A stretch of DNA of 64,000 nucleotides from positions 2,666,001 through 2,730,000 of the forward strand of contig JABYQN010000005.1 of NCBI GenBank assembly GCA_022606135.1, in the 5' to 3' direction. This document shows, piece after piece, positions 12,386 to 25,001 of this stretch. Numbering within the stretch: position 1 is the stretch's first letter; each line of letters begins with the position of its first letter. Made by a program: the position numbers and the translations under genes. This stretch comes from Fomes fomentarius (taxonomy: Eukaryota; Basidiomycota; Agaricomycetes; Polyporales; Polyporaceae). The notes below the pieces were generated by a model. It was not told where the DNA came from, made no database searches, and worked only from the letters and a program-made list of their open reading frames with translations.

Positions 12386-12749
12386 TCATGCGAAGCCCCG
12401 TGCTCTACGGTCGGCGATGAGTGCAGTCAGCGTTTGGCGTGCAGCCTCTTCCTTGACAACGGATTGGCTAGGGCCATAAGCCCGACCATATTCAACCCCG
12501 CTTACTGTGAAAAGAGGCGTGACGGTCTGTCTGGATGTAGGTGACGCAAGCAAGAGGGACCCACTGTACGCTATTGCCGTCCAAGACGGCTGGTGGAGCG
12601 GTCCACTCTGGTAAACCTCCCAACTGAGGAGTCGCACACCACCGTTTGCCTGGAGGTAGTTGTTGAGTTGCATACGCCAGTCTAGATGAACCCGGTGAGC
12701 TTGCAAACTGTATTCAATGTCAATAGGACTCACGGTACGACTCGGCCAT
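12386..12749 (-). CDS. Minimal dsRNA-binding-motif (DRBM) protein
   Basis: Small protein consisting of almost nothing but one double-stranded RNA-binding motif. Exons on the minus strand are 12734-12749, 12565-12681 and 12386-12504, joined by GT-AG introns, giving 83 residues. It starts MAESYHWRMQLNNYLQ. The segment LNNYLQANGGVRLLSWEVYQ matches the first helix and strand of a DRBM. HQPSWTAIAYISGVEYGRA fits the beta strands. SVVKEEAARQTLTAL is the Lys/Ala-rich second helix that contacts RNA. There is no catalytic domain. Single-DRBM proteins of this size occur in agaricomycetes, but their role is unclear. A TATAAAG box lies about 125 bases upstream of the ATG. Confidence 0.8.
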
Positions 12750-12872
12750 TGCGTTCAACTGTCAATAGAAATCGGTTGTAGGAGTGGTGAAGGTGGAGGC
12801 AGGTAGTGCTGTTCTGTGTGCAGTGGTGGTATGAAGTAGAAGGATGGAATGAGTCCGCTGGGTGTCGGCACC

Positions 12873-12879
12873 CTTTATA
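12873..12879 (-). promoter_or_regulatory. TATA box of the DRBM gene
   Basis: On the minus strand the sequence reads TATAAAG, about 125-130 bases upstream of the DRBM start codon at 12749. Spacing and orientation fit a TATA box. Confidence 0.45.
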
Positions 12880-14614
12880 TCTCCAGTTGGCTTGTACTGT
12901 AGACGACGAGAGAATATTCACAGAGCCGTGAGTCACAGTAGTATGCACAGCATACATAAGGCAATGGTGTTCAATGATTCCGCGGATCCGGAGGATAACT
13001 GCTAGGACGCACCGCAGAACGTACGGGGCTGACAGCGAGAGAAGCGCGTCGGCAGTCAGTGTAACATATGGTCCGTATGTGGGTGAAACGTACAAGATGG
13101 AGATATTTGAGGAAGCATTGTCCGAGAAGGATCCCTAACGCAGTGACATCAGAGGGCCGCGCAGCGGGTTGCTGTGCGTTGGGAGGGAGCGTCTGCGGGT
13201 TAAAGCCATGGACTATATTTTGTCCTTGTATGTCGGCCTCTCGTCTCGGGACTCGTCTCTAGGATCCTAGGATGAGTCAGTTCGCGGCGGACACTTGCTT
13301 TGACTCGACGTCGGCCGGCGGGTCGCATCAGTAGTTGGCACGTGCTTTTGCGGGGAGTCATGTCTAGGATGTCTCCCAAGTGCTAGTGTGGCATGTACAA
13401 GTGCTGCGAAGCGTTACACGTACCTTAACTCCGTGTCTGGGGACGTGGCGTATGCATCATCGGGACCTGGGTCACCGTATTCAAGTTGCGGGCGCAGCGA
13501 TGGGCGCCGAATGCTGTCGTCGCCGCTTGGGAGTCGACGGACTTGAACCCATTTACTCAATTATCTTCCCATGACGACCCAACCAGCGGCCGTACGTCCC
13601 TTAGCCGCGAAGCCGGTGAGAGCCTCGAGGCCCGACGCTTCAGAGTCTGAACCTGTGTGCGAGTGTGGGAGTTCAAGAATCAAACCTTCGATCGTGTCGG
13701 CAATGCAAGGTGTACGGAGCGCGTGTGGACGTCGATCCGAACATCAAGATTTGACACAGTGCCGGAATTCAGGTCATCCAACTAAGAACCATATGCGACT
13801 TGTCATCGCCCACAGACGGGGTCTGATTCGCCGAATCCCGGGTTCGCGATATGCTGCGTGGAAAATACAACTGCGCTGCCAGACCGTCCGAGAGTGTCTC
13901 ATGTTCAAGAACAACACAAGCTCGGACTGCTGCGCGCAGCACCTTAAGCCAAAGCTCCGCATGACGCACCAAAGGATTCAGGAATGCGGAGAAAGACATA
14001 GTGTCTGGCCATGGTAACCTAGCTGGATGGTTGTGGTACACTGGTATGTTGTGATCAACGAGTCCGAGTCACATCCTCAGCGACTGTATAATTGCAACAC
14101 AGATAAGATTAGATAACCACGTGGCCGGCTTTGTACTTCGGCCCAGGTGGCTTCAGAGACCGACATCGACAGACTTTGACGCTTTTTGTCTCCGTTCTCC
14201 CCTCCGCTATGTCGTGTTGACGTGCACACTCTGTCGACTTGCGGGATTACTCTTTTTTGGAAGCGGCCTCCTAAGACGCGGCCCAGAGTTGCGTCAGATC
14301 TCCCAGGTGCGCTCTATTAAGCCCTCAGACATCGGTGCAGCAAACGCACCTTTGACGAAATTCCTTACAGCCGCTCAAATCCAATCCTCCAAGCGCATCA
14401 TCGACATTCCACACTCAGTACAGGTGCTGTGGTACACAGCCTTCAAGCGTAAAGCGGTCTCTGCAGCGGCGAAATAGGAATTGCATTCAAGCTCTGCTTG
14501 TCGTCCAGTGTTTAGATCGGCGTTGCAGTACGTGTATTCCGATGTCCTTTCCATTCACATCCCAATTAACTAATCCATCTCCCAATACCGGACTCGCCGT
14601 GCAAACAGAGTACG
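12880..14614. other. Unassigned region
   Basis: No family was recognised. A plus-strand frame at 14121-14477 encodes a protein end with a hydrophobic stretch (YVVLTCTLCRLAGLLFF) followed by a Lys/Ser-rich tail (WYTAFKRKAVSAAAK). It could be a terminal exon, but no upstream exon could be joined to it. tRNA-like T-arm strings near 13.53 kb do not fold into a cloverleaf. Confidence 0.35.
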
Positions 14615-16006
14615 ATGGACCCCTTCGACAACGTTTCCACGATAGTGGGCTCTCGCCGTCCCATCCTCATACCTGCTGTTCAAGATCTCCCCTCATCTCT
14701 ATCCCATCTTCCCGCGCCATCGTCTTATGTCCCACTCCAAACACTATACGTTGCTGCATCCCGTAGTCGGCGAAAGCCAGCGAATGTATTCAAATCGCCC
14801 GCCGCGGACGAACCTGGGGAGTGGGAAGGCTCGAATTGTAAGCGCCCATAATGATGCAACTATGGTCACGTGAAACCGCGTTTAATGACCGCGTCTTTGT
14901 ACATAGCTGTCACGCGCAAACGCGCTTCCCCTCCATATCAGCGTGTCTCACCGCGTCGGGCCTCAAGTTCTACCGACAGGTCGCAATCATCATCAAACAA
15001 CTCCAGTGCACCTTTGAAAGCTGTTCAACGGAATCCTCCCCTTCTACCCCTCTACCACCCTCTTGGACCGCTCGCACTATCTTTACCAAAGTTAGATCCG
15101 GGGCTGTTCGGGTTGCCTAGCTCGTTGAGCATTGATGATGTCGAAGAACAAGTAGATGGCGAGCCTGGCCAACCTTCGCGCGCGCGCCGCAGAGGTGACG
15201 AAGATGATGCTCAGTCCACCGGTACGCCCAATGGCACCGTGCAGGAGGCGCCAGCAAAGGAGCGTAACTCGAGTCCTCGCAAGAGACGTGGAGGCGGTGC
15301 GAAGCGCAAAAGGAAGGACGCGGATGATGCTGACGGCGTCTTTCCTCCACCGCCGAAGCGTACTCGGAACCCTAGGGGTGCCGCGAACAACTCGACACCT
15401 GCTGCACCTTCTCCCCTCGTGGGACCGGCGGTAGTAGCCTCGGACCTGGTAGATGACGTCGCCGAGAACAACGGAGAAGTCGAGGGGGAAGCACAAGAAG
15501 AGCTACAGGCGCCCAAACGACCCTCGCGGACGAGGAAGCCACGCACGAAGCCGGCCAAGCGCAGAGACTCGAGTGGGAGCGCGAGCACAACGACGTCGGC
15601 ATCAGTGCCCATAGAGGCTGCTGCAAAAGCCACGGTCGAAGCTAAGGCTGCAGGTCTAACTCAGGCCGAGGACGAGGCGCAGATTCACGAAGAGGGCGTC
15701 AACGGCATCGATGGATTGGTTCGGCGTGAAGAAGAGGAGACCGAGGACACACCGCAGGCCATGGAAGAGACCCGATCGCCAGCAGGCGTCGATGTCCCCG
15801 CACTTACACCTGCACATGCAGTGGTTCGAGACGTGCCCGAAGCCAGGAATGGGCCCACTAAGGCCATTAAGTCGATACCCGCTCCTCCCTCCCCCCGGCC
15901 CATGGCACCATTAGCAGCGCCTGCGCCTCCACCACCACACCCACAAACTTTCACTGTGCCCGTGTCGCAGAAAGAAGAGCGCGAAGAAGGCGAGCTCAGC
16001 GACTGA
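14615..16006 (+). CDS. Basic, low-complexity protein of unknown function
   Basis: Two exons, 14615-14837 and 14907-16006, joined by a 69-base GT-AG intron, give about 440 residues. The protein opens MDPFDNVSTIVGSRRPILIP. It then has Ser/Arg-rich stretches, several basic clusters (SPRKRRGGGAKRKRK, RKPRTKPAKRR) interleaved with acidic runs, a proline-rich segment and the acidic end EEREEGELSD. The clusters look like nuclear localisation signals and the whole protein is probably disordered. I recognise no folded domain or catalytic motif. A nuclear, possibly chromatin-linked protein is an inference from composition only. The long frames on the opposite strand are shadows. Confidence 0.75.
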
Positions 16007-18039
16007 TATCAACCGCGCCAGCGGACAGATTTCGTTATTATGGGATACGCCGTTCGCACCATAATCTGGCATCTGTATATCCTCTTGGGTTTTCATTTTT
16101 ATCACCTTCCCCTTCAGCTTGTCTATTTGGTTTATGCCACTGTCCCGCGCTGTAGAATAGTTAGCTACCGTACGCTGTCGCGCCCCGCTCCGTCCTGCCC
16201 TCCACCCCTGTACCACATAGCTGTAGCCTGCCGTCCTGTCATCCTCCCCGTTGTCATACGTACGCGTTGTAAATGTATTGCCCTGCCCTGCCTTACTTGC
16301 CTTCTACACAATCCCGCACTGAGTGCATAGGAATTCGCGTCCCGTACTCGCGCACTGCGGTTGGGTTGTTGCGTTCCACCTTCACCTGTGCGTACCATCA
16401 ACTAACCATCTGAGACCATCTGAGATACAGTCTAACGGGAGATCAAATATGGTTGTACACAGCCGATGCGGTGAAAGGCTGTCCTGAAGATCATCCGCGT
16501 AATGGATCATGGATAGAGGACTCGTTGACGCTGTTGCGTACTTTGGAGGACCGCGGCGGTCGGATTGGACAGCATCATTGTAATCGTTTTGACCAGCACC
16601 GTCTATAACGTATCGACAGCGCTGTCGTAAGTGGCAGTCAGGCGAATTATTTGCATGTTCGCTATCCGGGGTCTTTGGGTCCGGCATGTTTCATAGTACC
16701 TGCGAGACACTCCGAAGTAGCGATACCGTACAGGCCTCGAGGCGGTGGAGGAGTGTCGATCTTGCCACCATCCATGGTCGGCTTATTGGCTTATTTGGCA
16801 CTATAGGAGGGCCACGGCGCACGGACATGGGAAGATCTAGTTGCACATAGCGAGTCCCTGCGTCGGCATCCGGTGTATGCGGTTGCTGGATATGAGTTTG
16901 TATTAATTGAGATTGAGGCACTCCTTGCAGGCTGTCCACGAGCTACAAGGGCAGAGGTACTACTCGGTATGCTTCATTGCATTCAACAGGATAGGCGGTG
17001 ACTCACCACCATTCTTACGTGCGGTGTCTACCGGTTGAGGTCCGTACATGACTCGTACGAAGAAGGCGCGAAGAGTAAGATGATACGGTGGTTAGTGCTT
17101 CTCGGGCTCGGACATGTCAAGGGTGCGAACTTGATGAGGCGGTGCAATCCAGATACACCACTCCGCCGCCAGTTGTGACATTACTCTGGCGTGGGTTCTA
17201 TCGGTTGTGCATGGCCGACATTGATCGTGGGAGGCGCATCGCCTGAGGGCATCTGTACAGGATAAGTACTATGTGAAACTCGAGTGCATCAACGTAATGG
17301 GCCTGGTGCCTGAGAGTGTACTCTAGTACGTACCTTGTCCTGAAAATGGCAGGAACGCCCAACCACGTCCGGGCAATGCAAGTATGGTGCTGATGGAAAC
17401 CCTTGGCAGAGTGGTCATCTACGGCCGAAAGGTAAATGAGTGGCAGAGTTGGAAGTGGAGTTGACGAATGCTGTGTCATCTCCATATTCAGCCTTTTCTC
17501 AGTGTAATAGCCAGTTCAACGGCTCCGGATACCTGAAGGTGTCTTGTCAGTTCGAAACAGAGTATAGAGCCGATAGAATTCGGAGCATTTTGCGGCATCG
17601 GCCAGGGGACCAATATTTCGCCATCGCGTCCTAGGTTATGCCCAAGCGGTTCGAATCGCCAACTATCCCAACAGCCAGGCGACGTGGCTCCACGGCAGCA
17701 CAGAAAGATTTGACACGACGACCCTGTCAGCAAAACAGTATGGAGGGAAAGGAATGCTTGGGTGACACGAGTGTGGGAATATTTCACCGTTCGCTCGGGG
17801 CGATAATTAGCACGTGTCTACGTTGGTAAGAGGTGTTACTTACCGGGGCTTACCGCGTAAGCCCGGCTAGTAAACTCGGCTTGCCACACGTCATAACCCG
17901 GAAATAGGAAGCAGTCCACCGGACGTGAGTTGGACCGTCTCGAACGGAAAATGCTCCGATTCTCATTGGACCCTCCCACCTCCTCAGCTCACATTCATAT
18001 ACTTCCCTCCACGTCTCCTCGCTGCGCACGACCACCACC
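16007..18039. other. Unassigned region upstream of ferrochelatase
   Basis: About 2 kb. Minus-strand frames at 16382-16687, 17198-17485 and 17488-17787 have possible splice signals, and one ends PTINVGHAQPIEPTPE. They cannot be assembled into a recognisable protein. The last 100 bases form the promoter and leader of the ferrochelatase gene. Confidence 0.4.
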
Positions 18040-19484
18040 ATGGCTGCCCACGTAAGGAGGACGACGGCACTCACTCGCTCGTTGACGCGTTCGCTGGCGA
18101 CGTTGAACAACGCACCGCCAGCAGGGAAGAGGTGAGTTGGCCGAGTCTTGTGATTATATGCGCGCACTGACGCGTCTTTTCAGCCCAACAGGTATGCACG
18201 CTTGCCTTCATGCACGACGGAGGACTAAGAGGCTGGGAACGTAGCAATTGTCATGATGAACATGGGTGGACCATCGACGGTGCGTAGTCTCGTTCCGCTT
18301 CTACGTCACACAACGCGACCAGTTCCTGAACGACTTCACATAGGTGTCCGAGACCCACGACTTCTTGAAGAACCTCTTCTCCGACGGAGACCTCATCCCC
18401 CTTCCTTTCCAGTCCATTCTTGCCCCCATCATCGCGAAACGCCGCACCCCGCAAATAGAGAAGCAATACGAGGACATTGGTGGCGGCTCACCCATCCTGC
18501 ACTACACAAAACTTCAGGGCGAACGTATGGCTGCAATTCTCGACGAACTGCACCCGGCGACGGCCCCGCACAAGAGCTATGTCGCGTTCCGGTACGCGCG
18601 CCCACTCAGTGACGAAACTGCCCAGCAAATGAAGGCGGACGGCGTCAAGCGCGCGGTCGCGTTCACACAGTACCCGCAGTACAGCTGCAGCACGACCGGG
18701 AGTAGTCTCAACGAGCTCTATAGGCGTGGCAAAGCAGGAGAGGTTGGAGACGGTGTAGAATGGAGCGTGATCGATCGGTGGGGTACTCATCCAGGGTTCA
18801 TAGAGGTGCGTTCGCTCGCTTAGCTAGCCACGCGTGTGACCGACCACCCTGCAGGCAGTCGCACAGAACATCGAGCGCGCTCTGGCTAAGTTCCCTGTGG
18901 AGAAGCGGTCCGATGTTGTGCTTCTGTTCTCTGCGCACTCGCTGCCCATGTCTGTCGTGAACCGAGGCGACCCGTATGTACTAGAGGTCTCTGCGACGGT
19001 CGCTGCTGTCATGGACCGGCTTGGACACTCAAATCCATACCGTCTTGTGTGGCAGTCGCAGGTCGGCCCCTCGGCGTGGATGGGTATGCAGACGGGCGAG
19101 GCGTTGAAAGGATTAGCAAGGCTGGGGAGGAAGCAAGTCGTCCTAGTGCCCATCGCTTTCACGAGCGATCACATCGAGACACTTTATGAGCTCGATCTCG
19201 AGTACGCTCATGAGGCACGAGAGGTATGTTGTAATTATAAGTATCTCTTATATCATCTATTCACGTATCTGCTACAGCTCGGGGTTGAGGTGCACCGAGC
19301 GGAGTCCCTGAACGACTCGCCTGTGTTCATCCGTGCGTTGGCCGACCTGGCAGCATCACATCTCAAGGACTACGCAAGTGGGAAGTCTGGTCCCACCAGT
19401 ATCCAGATGGGTTTGCGGTGTCCAGGATGTAACAATGCAACTTGTGGTGCACAGAAAGCGTGGTTCGCTCGCGCCGGCCGGTAG
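18040..19484 (+). CDS. HEM15: Ferrochelatase, mitochondrial
   Basis: Last enzyme of haem synthesis; it inserts ferrous iron into protoporphyrin IX at the inner mitochondrial membrane. Exons are 18040-18131, 18184-18191, 18245-18279, 18344-18805, 18855-19223 and 19278-19484, giving 390 residues; the second exon is only 8 bases. The N-terminus ([20 protein letters not shown]) is Arg/Ser/Thr-rich without acidic residues, fitting a mitochondrial presequence. Family signatures are [48 protein letters not shown] and [17 protein letters not shown]-terminal Cys370, Cys373 and Cys378 (CPGCNNATC), with Cys160, match the four cysteines that hold the [2Fe-2S] cluster in animal enzymes. Length is normal and nothing appears broken. 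Confidence 0.96.
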
Positions 19485-20785
19485 CAGGCGGTACATGGCC
19501 AGACAGCTACACTGAGTATGTAATTGTTATCCATATATGCGCTTGTAATCCATCGCTGCGACGACATTGCTTTGCTCCCCTGAAACTCCAACCCTAGAGG
19601 ACCACAATTGACACCCGACAAGGTGCTGTCGTGTACACGCGGTCTATCTCCGAGAGTTCGCACATTGCACCTGAGAATGTTCCACGATGCCATGATCCAG
19701 GATTAGCACCGAATCGCAATTCATCATATAGCGGCGAGTACATGGTCTATCTTGCGATTTGGCAGGCGAGAGTGCCAGTGATGCAGGTATTACTGCGGCC
19801 CGGTATCCGCCTCGTTATAAATGAGTCCTGTTCTCTGCATTAATCGTCGCGCCGAATCTATGAGAGTACACCGTGACTGGCAAGCTCATGCCTGGTGAAT
19901 GCTCCCCAACTCCAGGGTTTGCAACGAGGAATGGGCGGCGCGGATTGCGGAGCTGAGTAACTGCATATACTCCAGTGATTGGCATCCTCACCCTTCGAAG
20001 CGGTGACTGCCACAACTATGTCCCAAGAATGCCTGTTGCTTCACTGCGGGCCATCAGTGTCGAGCCATATCCGGTGATATACACATCACTAGTAGCTGCG
20101 TACTGTGTTCGCCGGTACTATCGGTCAATCTTAGGCTTAGTCTTCGTGTAGTTGTCATTGTCTGACCATCATCTGCTAGTTCACCGTTTTCCTGTTTGCA
20201 CGTACTTCTGGCTTCGTACGTCGCCGCCATCTATATATGTGTTCGGCATGATGATCCTCTAGAAACTCCGTTCAAGCAGCGACTGACGGTGTCGACCGTC
20301 GCTGGCACCCTTTCGACTCTACCCTGCTAGGGGGCCAGGGGAACGTTATTCCTAGGCAGAGTACAATTCAGTCCGCTGTCTCGGCCCGAGTAATCCATGG
20401 TATTCCGCCTGACAGCGGGGAAGGGTGAAGTCGAGTAGCCATGCTAGCTGCTCATGGGGGCCTCTTTCTCTATCATCGTGTAGCATACGAAGCTAACTAC
20501 AGAGTGTTTGGATACACAGGCTACATTGCAGAAGACTGTGGTCCGGCGATGGCTGCATACCACGATCACCTTGTCAGTAACGGTCGACGCGCCGCTCTGC
20601 GGCGTGCGCGATGGCAATGGTCTACCCACATCAGTAGGGCACCATCTTCATGATCGTAGAGTATCCATACTATTCAATACACGCTGCCATTGCGCTCGGG
20701 GCCGTGCACGTGAATGAGGCTGTCCTTCATCATCACCGAGGACGGCTACCAGTCGGCTTGAGTCAGTCCAGTCCATGATGTGAGT
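19485..20785. other. Intergenic region
   Basis: About 1.3 kb between ferrochelatase (+) and the 3' end of the DUF6534 gene (-). Only short frames without family resemblance are present. Confidence 0.45.
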
Positions 20786-22640
20786 TCACAGTCTGCTACT
20801 CACCATCCTCGTGTCCGTATCCGAGCTTCCGGTAGTGTGTCGTGCGATCTCGAACGGAAATGCCGGGCTTGGGTGCACCGACACAACCCTGCGGACCATC
20901 TGGTCACGGAGCGACTTCCGCGCGTTGAGCATCGCAAGCATAGCGTTCAGGAAGACTTTGCGGCGTAAGCTCTCGAGCACCAGTCCGACGTGTTAAGGTT
21001 CGACAAGGGACACACCTTTAGGTAGAATGAAGAACATGATCAAATAGAGCATCGTAGTCGGCCCGATTGCGTACTGCAAACAAGACGGGATCAGCCACAG
21101 GGAGAGGCGGGCAGACATGAGCAGATGTAGAGATAGCATACCATGGCAAGCGAGAGAATGGCGCACAGGCTGAGACGCAGAAGGTCAAACTTCTGTACCC
21201 AGTGACGGATACCCAGTATCGAGCTCTTCGTACCTGGTGGCGACGCCCGTGTGGATGATGTAGAGCTGCAGACTTCGTACAGTATTGTCGAGTCTGGGGG
21301 CCAAGGCCATCGCACGATCAACTTGAAGTCGGTGCCGTGAAAGCGCCATAGGATGCACGTACTCACATACCTGTGTGTGAGATCTTCTTTGCGTCCCCTC
21401 GCGAGTAGGATACACATCGTGATGGAGATCAACACATCGGCCAATGAGGCAGTCCCAAGCCCCATGAAGATGAGCCACTATTTCATGATGTCAGGTCGGG
21501 TCGCCGGAAGTGAGTGAAAGCTCGACTTCATACCGCAATCCTCTGATCTATCTCGAAAAATGTCGTGCATTCGAGGCTATGAAGAGTGTCATGGTACAAA
21601 CTAGGAGACGGAGAACATCATGACGTACCTCATGACGACTACTCCTGTAGCGGGCATTGTCAATGAGGAAGCAGGCATACGGATAATATAACGCGAATAC
21701 TTGCCAGTAACTGAACCTATGGTGTGGATGATGAGTCATTGAGTGTAATGCAATTCTGGGAGTCTAAAAGACAAACCTAGTGCAACGAGAGAGGCCACAG
21801 ACTTTGGGTGGTTTTTTATCTCCGTGTGTCTGGCACGTAATGAAATTTACTATACTCACTACGATGGTTAGGAGAATCCGATTGCGCCCGCTCACTATAC
21901 AAAACCATCAATGACTAGGTCGACAGACTCTTCAGTGCTGCAGACGCTTACGCAACCATATCCTAGAGCAGTATACGCTATCGACATACGTTCAATGGTA
22001 GGAACACCTCGCGAAGGCATAGGTCATGACGCACCAACGAACAAGAAAGTCACTGATACCCTGAGATAGACGTCATTTCAGTGACGCATCCCAAGGCAGA
22101 CGACTATCCGTATGCATGAAACGCACCGTGATCAGCGTCAGCACCTGATGGTTCGTCACGATGGTAAGTGAAGCCTTTTGACCAATATGCATCATAGGCT
22201 CACCCGCACGGTCCTGATTCCCATATACGGGGCATCTGTGAGTAGCGAAGCGGATGAGAGTGCATAAGTACTGTCTGTACTTACGTAGTGGGCCTGGTGA
22301 GAGAGAGCAATTGACCATAGTCTGTCACTGCGTACTGGTAGACAGTCTGAGTGAGAAGAGCCACATGGACGACGTCCAGGATCCTGATAAACGGAGTGAG
22401 GAAGCTAGTCTTATCATTTTGAATTCTACGCGCACCATAGCACCCCGACCTACAGGGAGCATGAGCATCAGTAAATGAGGCCGCCTACTACTGGTAACTA
22501 CAAGGGCGCACTTACCAAAACCTTCAGAGTACGGACATCCCCCCTGGATCGGCCGTAGTACGTGTACGTTTGCAGTGTGGTCAAGCCGAAGAGGCTGGCA
22601 CAAGTGGAGTGCACTCAGCTGCCGTCCCCTCAGCTGATTA
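20786..22640 (-). CDS. DUF6534 multi-pass membrane protein
   Basis: Member of the large agaricomycete DUF6534 family of seven-helix-like membrane proteins of unknown function. Boundaries are approximate. Reading the minus strand, successive exons encode ACLFGLTTLQTYTYYGRSR (about 22.5-22.6 kb), then IRILDVVHVALLTQTVYQYA and VTDYGQLLSLTRPTT (22.27-22.40), then VSGRNRILLTIV (about 21.86), then MGLGTASLADVLISITMCIL (21.4), RLDNTVRSLQLYIIHTGVAT (21.25), YAIGPTTMLYLIMFFILPK (21.03) and VFLNAMLAMLNARKSLRDQ (20.9). This order matches the family, including the usual LNARKSLR end. The final exon probably uses an acceptor at caaag and ends at 20786. The first exon upstream of 22.6 kb and two internal exons (21.5-21.75 and 21.9-22.2) could not be fixed. 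Confidence 0.75.
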
Positions 22641-23483
22641 CTCGCATCTCACCATGCAGCAAGGATGTTTCCTGTCGACAACCATGATCAACCCTACGTC
22701 TTACCGATCTAGCCCACACTGCGCCGCAGAAAGGAGCATGCGTACCTATGAATGCCGAACCCAGGGTGTTGTCAAGTGTTGGCCGCAACATCCGTGAGCA
22801 CGTTGTAGTCGTGGAGGGGGCAGCAGTTAAAGCAGGAGTCTGTGTACAGCCCCCGAAGAACGTCGTTTACTTATACCGCAGAGCTAATGTGGGCCCACGG
22901 GGGCAAGAGGCTCCTTTGTGCATCTCATGACTGTTCCTGTCTTTTGCCACTCATGGGCATCAATAGGTACCGCCACCGTGGACATCGGAGGATGTCGCTC
23001 GAGAACCACGGTAGCCCGGTCAGCGAGCCCTTCTCAATGAAACTGGACCTCCCACTGCCGCAATAGGATTTGTCGCTTCGCGTAAGCAGCACGCGAAGAT
23101 AAGTGCGGGGCGAGCTATATCAACTAGAACGCGACTGCACAACGCTCCGTATGCTGAGGAAATTCTGTCAGTCAAGCAGCTGAATGAGTGAAGGCCCGGG
23201 AGGCAGTCCAGTTGTCAGCGATCGCACAGTAATTTACTTGAGACACACACACCTCGATCATCTGCGGTTAGAGTTAGGTTTGGCATGCCCCGTCGCATTC
23301 TCATCCGCCGACCAGAGTTCAACGTTCAGGGTTGGATGGCTGTCAGAGCCGTGGGTCTCCTGCGCCAAGTCCAGCACCTACATTTCAAGCTTAGATGCAA
23401 ATCGCAGAGACCATACCGGCCACAATGTCGAGGGAAAGCACTGTCCAGAAGCGGCCATACTACAGATACGACCGCCAATAGGA
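22641..23483. other. Intergenic region
   Basis: About 0.8 kb between the likely 5' end of the DUF6534 gene and the 3' end of the TMEM53-like gene. The open frames at 23184-23728 on + lie largely antisense to that gene and are probably shadows. Confidence 0.4.
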
Positions 23484-24608
23484 CTACTGAGCAATGGCCT
23501 CGGCCCAGAACGTGCGCACCGTCTCCCAGTACTTCCCTGGGAAGTCGCGAGCATGAGAAACGTGGTCGCTCTTCCCAAAGTTCATCATCTGCACCGGGAA
23601 GCCTGCCATCCTCGCCTTCGCGGCGTGCTCCTCCACTGCCTGGGCTGGCACAATCTTGTCCCCGTTCGAGTAGAGGTACATCCTCGGTGTCCGCACCGAG
23701 GTCCACGGCAGGAGTAGTGGGTCATTGAGCTTCTGAAGCAAGACTGAGAGCGGTTCAGGACGTCGGAAGATCGTGCGAATGATGATGGTGAGGGAGAGAA
23801 CGATGGTGAGGGCGAGCGCTACCATGTACTTCTTGAAACGACTGCGGATGCCGGCGGTGAAGGCGCGGATGGCGAGGACGAAACTGCCTGGAGCGGGCGC
23901 GGAGTCGAAGATGATGGCGCACTTCGTTCCATCTGGTGCTTTCAGGTTGCGTCTCCGAAGGACAGACGCAAAATCATACAGAGACATCGCTCCTCCTGTC
24001 GACGGGCATCAGTAGGCGATGTATGAAGTCGAAGTCATCACACGAGATGGAGAAGATGTCGTACCATTCGATAGGGCATGTAGGAGGATCTTGGGAGGTT
24101 CGCCGCTTGGCTCGGGATTCCCGGAGACGATCTTGAGCTCCTCAAACTTGCGAACGGCTTGAAGTACGGCTCGTTCCTATGTTGCCGGCGCACCCCTGAG
24201 CGAGTGAACAATCCCCGTGAATGCACGATACTGACTCTTGCACTCTGGAACTTCCAGAACCTCAATGGGTCTGCCGTAACTATGACTTGGGCGCTGGAAG
24301 GGAAGAGATTTTGGTAGGCCTTCGCATACTTGCGTAAGGTTACCATCTTCGCGCCCACTGGTCTCCGTTAATATTACATGATATGACAGGAACATAGAGA
24401 TGGGAGCTCACGCCAACCAAAGATGACGATCACCCTGCAGTAATCGCACAGTTACTTCAGCGATAGCTATCAAGCTAGGAGGTACCGCGAGGACGTACGT
24501 TGGATCATCGTTTGGCCCTCTACTTACCGTAGCGGTCTTAGTCTTAGGAATGAAGGCATCGAGGTCTGCTTTCTCAACGAGCAGCGAGCTGGCTGTTGAG
24601 GAATTCAT
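23484..24608 (-). CDS. TMEM53/DUF829 family protein
   Basis: Protein with an alpha/beta-hydrolase-like fold related to animal TMEM53, a nuclear-envelope membrane protein. Five minus-strand exons join cleanly: 24499-24608, 24412-24434, 24236-24357, 24065-24176 and 23484-23995, giving 292 residues. Family hallmarks are VIVIFGWLGAKMVTLRKYAK near the start, LLHALSNGGAMSLYDF (about 115-130, the SNGG turn at the position of a nucleophile elbow), IIFDSAPAPGSF, MYLYSNGDKIVP and FGKSDHVSHARDFPGKYW. A hydrophobic segment (ALALTIVLSLTIIIRTIF) may be a membrane anchor. The first intron uses GTACGT after DDPT; an earlier gtaagt would break the frame. Enzyme activity is not established for the family. Confidence 0.9.
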
Positions 24609-25001
24609 GACACTGACAACGAGGAGGATTGAACTCGTTGGGGTTGCTTAAGTACTTAGCCTGAGGTACTTAGTATGTGGGGCAGTGACTGCGGTGTGAT
24701 TGGAAATTTACGGCTGCCTGATTGCCGGTGGGCACATCGTACCCCACTTCAAGTCGTTTGCAAGTACTCAGTGCCCATTGAACTGTCTCAATATTGATAT
24801 CTTCTGCTATCCTGCATCCGTGGCTTCAGAACGTCGCGGGTGGAGAAGTGGGCGTGGCAGTAAATAGGAAATGAGCGCTAGCGAACCGGTCAGAGAGCTA
24901 TGGCCGGACCGATGGTCCTGAGCCCCAATATGAGGCGGACAGCTGTGACCTGTGGGTTTATGGAGAGTAGATGTACAGAGATACTAGAACATCCAAGGCA
25001 G
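24609..25001. other. Intergenic region
   Basis: About 390 bases between the 5' end of the TMEM53-like gene and the 3' end of the 889-residue gene. Nothing was recognised. Confidence 0.5.

Noticed and set aside
13525..13560. tRNA-like T-arm string (gacttgaaccc) near 13.53 kb
   Set aside because: The stem bases do not pair around the loop and no acceptor or anticodon arm could be found on either strand.
15092..15954. Several long minus-strand frames opposite the low-complexity gene
   Set aside because: They mirror the GC-rich, repetitive coding strand and lack splice or family support.
17630..17680. GGTTCGAATC string resembling a tRNA T-loop
   Set aside because: Only part of the stem pairs, and no cloverleaf can be drawn.
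23184..23728. Plus-strand frames of 147-177 codons at 23.2-23.7 kb
   Set aside because: They run largely antisense to the final exon of the TMEM53-like gene, which has clear homology.
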